The notes beneath the pieces are model-generated. The model did no database searches. It worked only from the letters and a program-made list of their open reading frames with translations, and had not been told where the DNA came from. Source: G965220075 sp965220075 (GTDB lineage Bacteria > Chloroflexota > UBA11872). From it: a DNA stretch of 64,000 bases. Position numbers and translations under genes: made by a program. Positions 60,491-64,000 of the stretch are shown piece after piece (positions within the stretch are counted from its first letter, which is position 1; the number at the start of each line of letters is the position of its first letter). Location: positions 930,001 through 994,000 of the forward strand of contig OZ244806.1 in NCBI GenBank assembly GCA_965220075.1, written 5' to 3'.

Positions 60491-61645
60491 GTGCCTGAAT
60501 TTACGGCCAGCGGACCTTTGACGCCGCGTCAGCGCTATATGAACGCGCTTCTCGACAAGCCCGTCGACAAACAGCCGGTCGGCAGCCCCACCTCTCTCGC
60601 GACCTACGAGCAGATGCGCCGCCTTGGTATCGAGTGGCCCGACGCGCACTACAACGCCGAGTCGATCGCGCTGCTCGCCGAACGGAGCTACACCGACCTC
60701 GGCTACGACACGATCATGCCCTACTTCAGCATCATCATGGGCGCCGCGGCCCTGGGCGCGCCCATCGACTGGGGCTCCGATCCCTGGGAGTTCGACAAAG
60801 CTACCGGCAAGATCGTCACCGGACCGCGCCAGCCGGCTGCGCAACCGCCCAATATCTGGAAGACACCCGACGATATCGATGTGCCCGACGATTTCCTACG
60901 GCGGCGCGAGACCACCGCAATCGTCGATTCGATCAAGATTCTTCGACAACAGCATCCGGACGCGTGCATCGTCGGGAAAGTCATGGGACCGTGGACTCTC
61001 GCCTACCACATGTTTGGACCGCAGGATTTTCTGATCAACATCATCCTCGATCCCGATGCGGTCCACGCCACGCTCGATCGCCTCAAGCAAGTGCCCGTGC
61101 TGTTCGCCAACGCGCAGATCGAGGCCGGGGCGGACGCGATCTGCCTGGCCGACCATTCCACCGGCGACCTCGTGCGCGCCGAGACCTACCGCGACTTCCT
61201 GATGCCGGTGCACCAGGAGATAACCCCCCAGATCGGCTCACCCGTCATCCTGCACTGCTGCGGAAAGACGCTGGACCGCATGCGGTACATCAAGGAAGCC
61301 GGCTTCGCGGCCTTCCACTTCGCAACCGAGAACGATCCCCACGAAGCCAAACAGGCGGTTGGCGAGTTCAAGCTGGTCGGAAACGTGAGCAATTTCGTAA
61401 CCCTCTACACCGGGCGCCCCGAGGACGTGGCTACGGAGGTAGACGATATTCTGGATGCCGCGGTGGACATCGTGGCGCCCGAGTGCGCGGTTCCGCAGCA
61501 GGTTTCGGACGAGAATCTGCGCTCGGTCGTATCGGCCTCCCGCGGTGAGTTCGTGCCCGATCCCACAGTGTCAGACGCGCGCAACATGGCCGCCGAATAC
61601 CGAGCGCAGATAGCCGCGCAAAGCGCTCCCGCCATGCTGACCTGA
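60491..61645 (+). CDS. UroD/MtaA family methyltransferase
   Basis: A 384-residue TIM-barrel protein of the uroporphyrinogen decarboxylase family, of the MtaA/CmuA type that moves methyl groups between corrinoid proteins and thiols. LTPRQRYMNALLDKPVDKQPVGS is the typical N-terminus. The zinc-ligand region VILHCCGKTLDRM and a later VAPECAVP cysteine replace heme-substrate residues of UroD. GTG 60491 follows AAAGGGG. No corrinoid protein gene is next to it. A methyl-transfer role is likely; decarboxylation of uroporphyrinogen is less likely. Confidence 0.82.
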   Translation: MPEFTASGPLTPRQRYMNALLDKPVDKQPVGSPTSLATYEQMRRLGIEWPDAHYNAESIALLAERSYTDLGYDTIMPYFSIIMGAAALGAPIDWGSDPWEFDKATGKIVTGPRQPAAQPPNIWKTPDDIDVPDDFLRRRETTAIVDSIKILRQQHPDACIVGKVMGPWTLAYHMFGPQDFLINIILDPDAVHATLDRLKQVPVLFANAQIEAGADAICLADHSTGDLVRAETYRDFLMPVHQEITPQIGSPVILHCCGKTLDRMRYIKEAGFAAFHFATENDPHEAKQAVGEFKLVGNVSNFVTLYTGRPEDVATEVDDILDAAVDIVAPECAVPQQVSDENLRSVVSASRGEFVPDPTVSDARNMAAEYRAQIAAQSAPAMLT

Positions 61646-61804
61646 GCGCGGCGTCGATGCCGGTTGCAAGCCCGTTACTGGCGCACTGGCGCGCCCCGCT
61701 GGGTGATTGACGCCCGATACGCGGCGACAGGTAGATAGGCGGCTTGGCCGGGCGCCGTCGCTTGCGGAGGGCTGCCCGGCGTTGATCGTGTCGGCGCCAA
61801 GGCG

Positions 61805-63052
61805 ATGAGCGACCCCGCCCCGGGCGACCAGTCGAGCGGCCGCGAGCAGCGCTGGCGCGACGCTACCGGTATTCCCGTCGAGGCCGCCTTCCTGCGCACG
61901 TTCGAGGCGCTGGGCGGGCCCGAGGCGCTGGGTTATGCGATCACGCCGGGACTGTTTGTTCGCGACGACCTGGTGCAGTACTTCAATCACGCGCGGTTGG
62001 AGGCGCCCGGCTGGTCGTCCTCCCACTCGATGGGAATCCCGCGCCTGAGCGATCTCGGCGAGCTGATGGCGCGCGGGGTTTTGGGCGCGGAGAGTCTGCG
62101 GGAGCAGGACGTTGGGCAGTGGCCGTTCGGCGACGATTGGCATACGCCCGCCCGCGCGGCACGGGCCGGACCGGCGGTCACGCCGCCAAGGTTGTGGCGT
62201 GGTCGTATCACCCAGTGGCACAAGCGTGAGATCGTACGTCTGCTTCCCACCGCGCCCGGCATCGCGCGCCCCGTCGCCGGGCATCTGGGGGACGCCTACG
62301 TAACGTTGAGCGACGCCGAGCGGTTGCAAGCCGAAGGGCGGGCTTCGCCAGCCGCGCGGTCGTGGCGCCCCGTAGCCGCGCCTGTCGTGGCGCCCATACT
62401 CACTTTTCATTTAGTGCGCGATCAGGGCTCGTTTCGGGCGCAAGTGGACGCGCTGCTCGACGCGGGACTGAAGCCGATCTCACTCGACCATCTGGTGGCC
62501 GCGCTCGAAGGCTGGGCCGAGTTGCCGGAGCGGCCTGTGCTCTTCACTTTCGACGATGGTTGGACCGTTCAGATCGAGCGCGCACTTCCGGTGCTGGTGG
62601 AGCGGCGGGTGCCTGCGACCTTCTTCGTGATGCCCGGCTTCGACCGGTTCGGCCGCGACCACATGTCACTCGACCAGATCAGGCAGGTGCGCGCAGCCGG
62701 GATGACCGTCGCTTCGCACACCTTGGATCACGCCAATATTCCGCATCTTATCGCCACCAATCTGGGTGCCGCCCAGGCCGAGACCGTGTTGTCGCGCGCG
62801 GAGCTCGAGCGCGAGGTGGACGGAGTCGATTTCTTCGCTTACCCCAACGGCCTGTTCGATGACGCGTCCGAGCAGCTGGTGCGCGACTCCGGCTATCGCG
62901 CCGCCGTGGGCACCCGCGCGGGGATCGCGCATAGACCCGACGAGCTTTACCGGCTGCGGCGCGTCGGAGTCCAGGCCTGGTGGTCGTTCGAGGCCGTGCG
63001 GGAAGCTATCCGCGCCGCGGCGCGCGCCAGCGGCGTGGACTCACCGCTATAG
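61805..63052 (+). CDS. Polysaccharide deacetylase (NodB-type) family protein
   Basis: A 415-residue protein. The N-terminal part (about 15-185) is not recognised but contains the ALGYAITPGLFVRDDLVQYF segment found in some Chloroflexota surface proteins. The C-terminal NodB domain (about 195-405) has the motif TFDDGW, with its first Asp as base and the metal Asp, and SHTLDH for metal binding, and FFAYPNGLFDD. It should remove N-acetyl groups from a polysaccharide or peptidoglycan. No signal peptide is visible, so location is unclear. ATG 61805 has no strong ribosome site. Confidence 0.85.
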   Translation: MSDPAPGDQSSGREQRWRDATGIPVEAAFLRTFEALGGPEALGYAITPGLFVRDDLVQYFNHARLEAPGWSSSHSMGIPRLSDLGELMARGVLGAESLREQDVGQWPFGDDWHTPARAARAGPAVTPPRLWRGRITQWHKREIVRLLPTAPGIARPVAGHLGDAYVTLSDAERLQAEGRASPAARSWRPVAAPVVAPILTFHLVRDQGSFRAQVDALLDAGLKPISLDHLVAALEGWAELPERPVLFTFDDGWTVQIERALPVLVERRVPATFFVMPGFDRFGRDHMSLDQIRQVRAAGMTVASHTLDHANIPHLIATNLGAAQAETVLSRAELEREVDGVDFFAYPNGLFDDASEQLVRDSGYRAAVGTRAGIAHRPDELYRLRRVGVQAWWSFEAVREAIRAAARASGVDSPL

Positions 63053-63154
63053 GCCGTCGGCCCTCACGGCCAATCGGCGGGCTACGACCTTGCCGGGGGT
63101 CTCGGCGGACAGCCGGCCCGGCCGCCCGTCTTGTCTCACTTGCGAGCGGAAGCC

Positions 63155-64000
63155 TCAGCCGGCGGCGATGAAGCCGACCGCAACCGCCCCTCGGCCGATA
63201 TGGGCGCCTATCACGGGACCGATCGGAATGTCCCCATACAGGTCGCCGCTCGGCGGCGCGACCGCCAGCAGCTGGTCCTCCAGATCCTGCCGCAACTCCA
63301 GATCGTAGGTGTGCAGAATCGCGAGACTTTCGACGCCGTTGGGGGCGTGCAAGCGCACCTGATCCACGACTGTGCCGAGAGCTTTTCGCAGCGAGCGGGC
63401 ACGGGCCACCGGGGCCACCTCGCCGTCACGCAGCGCCAGCACGGGCTTCAAGTTGAGCAGTGAGCCCACGAACGCCTGCGCGCCGCCAATGCGGCCGCCG
63501 CGGCGCAGGTACTCCAGCGTGGGCACCACGAACACGCAGTGCGCGCGGCGCGCCAGCTCTTCGGCGCTCGCGGCCAGGCTGTCCGCGTCAGCGCCGGCGG
63601 CGGCCATGCGGGCAATTTCCACCACCACCAGTCCCAGCGCCATCGACGCCAGACCCGAATCCAGTGTGAGTATCTTCTGGTCGGGGAGCTCATTGGCCGC
63701 TTGCTGCGCCGAGGCGAGCGTTCCGCTCAGCTTCCCCGATATGTGGATCGAGACGATATCGTCACCCTGTGAGCCGAGCGATTCATAGACTTCCCGAAAC
63801 GCCGCCGGCGAGGGTTGCGAAGTGGCCGGGTGATCGGGCGACGTTTCCAGCAGGTCATAGAATTCCTCAGTGGAGAGATCCACCCCCTCCACGTACTCGC
63901 GGGTGCCGAACCGAACGATTAGTGGAACAACCTCGATGGCGAGCTCGCTGGCAACGTCGGTCGGCAGCGATGCTGTGCTGTCAGTGACGATCTTGACTGG
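63155..64000 (-). CDS. DegV family fatty-acid-binding protein, 5' end outside window
   Basis: At least 282 codons of a DegV protein; only the start codon and at most a few residues lie beyond the right edge. KIVTDSTASLP opens the visible sequence, with IEVVPLIVRFGTREYVEGVD, SQPSPAAFREVYESL, SIHISGKLSGTLASAQQAA, LEYLRRGGRIGGAQAFVGSLLNLKPVL and the late ILHTYDLELRQDL segment as the family pattern. Members bind fatty acids and, in fatty-acid kinase systems, present them as FakB subunits. The partner FakA kinase is not in the window. Confidence 0.93.
   Translation of the reverse strand, partial: PVKIVTDSTASLPTDVASELAIEVVPLIVRFGTREYVEGVDLSTEEFYDLLETSPDHPATSQPSPAAFREVYESLGSQGDDIVSIHISGKLSGTLASAQQAANELPDQKILTLDSGLASMALGLVVVEIARMAAAGADADSLAASAEELARRAHCVFVVPTLEYLRRGGRIGGAQAFVGSLLNLKPVLALRDGEVAPVARARSLRKALGTVVDQVRLHAPNGVESLAILHTYDLELRQDLEDQLLAVAPPSGDLYGDIPIGPVIGAHIGRGAVAVGFIAAG

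Overview
The window is high-GC bacterial chromosome, gene-dense and with genes on both strands. I see no rRNA, tRNA or CRISPR array. A compact nusA-ylxR-infB-rbfA-truB-ribF block, RNase Y, a partial DegV protein, repeated phytanoyl-CoA-dioxygenase-type oxygenases and a large set of sialidase, rhamnosidase and sulfatase type enzymes fit a member of the Chloroflexota, perhaps a marine or host-associated lineage of the SAR202 type. This is inferred from gene content only; no marker gene was compared.

Layout. 0-9 kb: the 5' part of glnA (minus strand), an SH3-type membrane-anchored protein, two large membrane proteins whose G-rich, ATA-using coding style differs from the flanks, and a homocysteine S-methyltransferase. 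9-16 kb: the translation/transcription operon nusA to ribF, continued by a CxxC redox protein and a Crp-type regulator. YlxR appears to start at an AUU codon. 16-18.4 kb: GNAT acetyltransferase, a peroxiredoxin-like gene with an in-frame UGA at the catalytic cysteine position plus a SECIS-like hairpin (probable selenoprotein), a MOSC protein and a 123-bp MITE. 18.8-23.2 kb: two PhyH-type oxygenases flanking a small defence-like cluster (DUF3883, AbiJ-like, MNT/HEPN with a truncated HEPN). 23.7-26.4 kb: a DEAD-box RNA helicase with an apparent AUC start, and a DUF169 protein.

26.6-49.3 kb is an accessory catabolic region: an orphan solute-binding lipoprotein, sulfatase, GH78 alpha-L-rhamnosidase, three sialidase-fold (BNR/Asp-box) proteins, two further PhyH oxygenases, a DadA-type oxidase, an acyl-CoA synthetase, a Gfo/Idh/MocA dehydrogenase and a large dimethylformamidase-like protein. 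A complete IS5-family element (45752-46944) sits here inside an intergenic palindromic repeat. Its ends match those of the MITE at 18.1 kb. The enzymes would together fit desulfation and trimming of decorated glycans followed by oxidation of the released small molecules; substrates cannot be read from the sequence.

49.4-64 kb returns to core functions: secDF, an IS110 remnant, an ABC-2 type exporter, and a tightly overlapping five-gene operon (ArsR-type regulator, inositol-phosphate synthase, LpxL-like acyltransferase, PimA-like glycosyltransferase, CDP-alcohol phosphatidyltransferase) that reads as a phosphatidylinositol/PIM-like lipid pathway with an apparent operator in its promoter. RNase Y, an MtaA/UroD-type methyltransferase, a polysaccharide deacetylase and a partial DegV gene complete the window.
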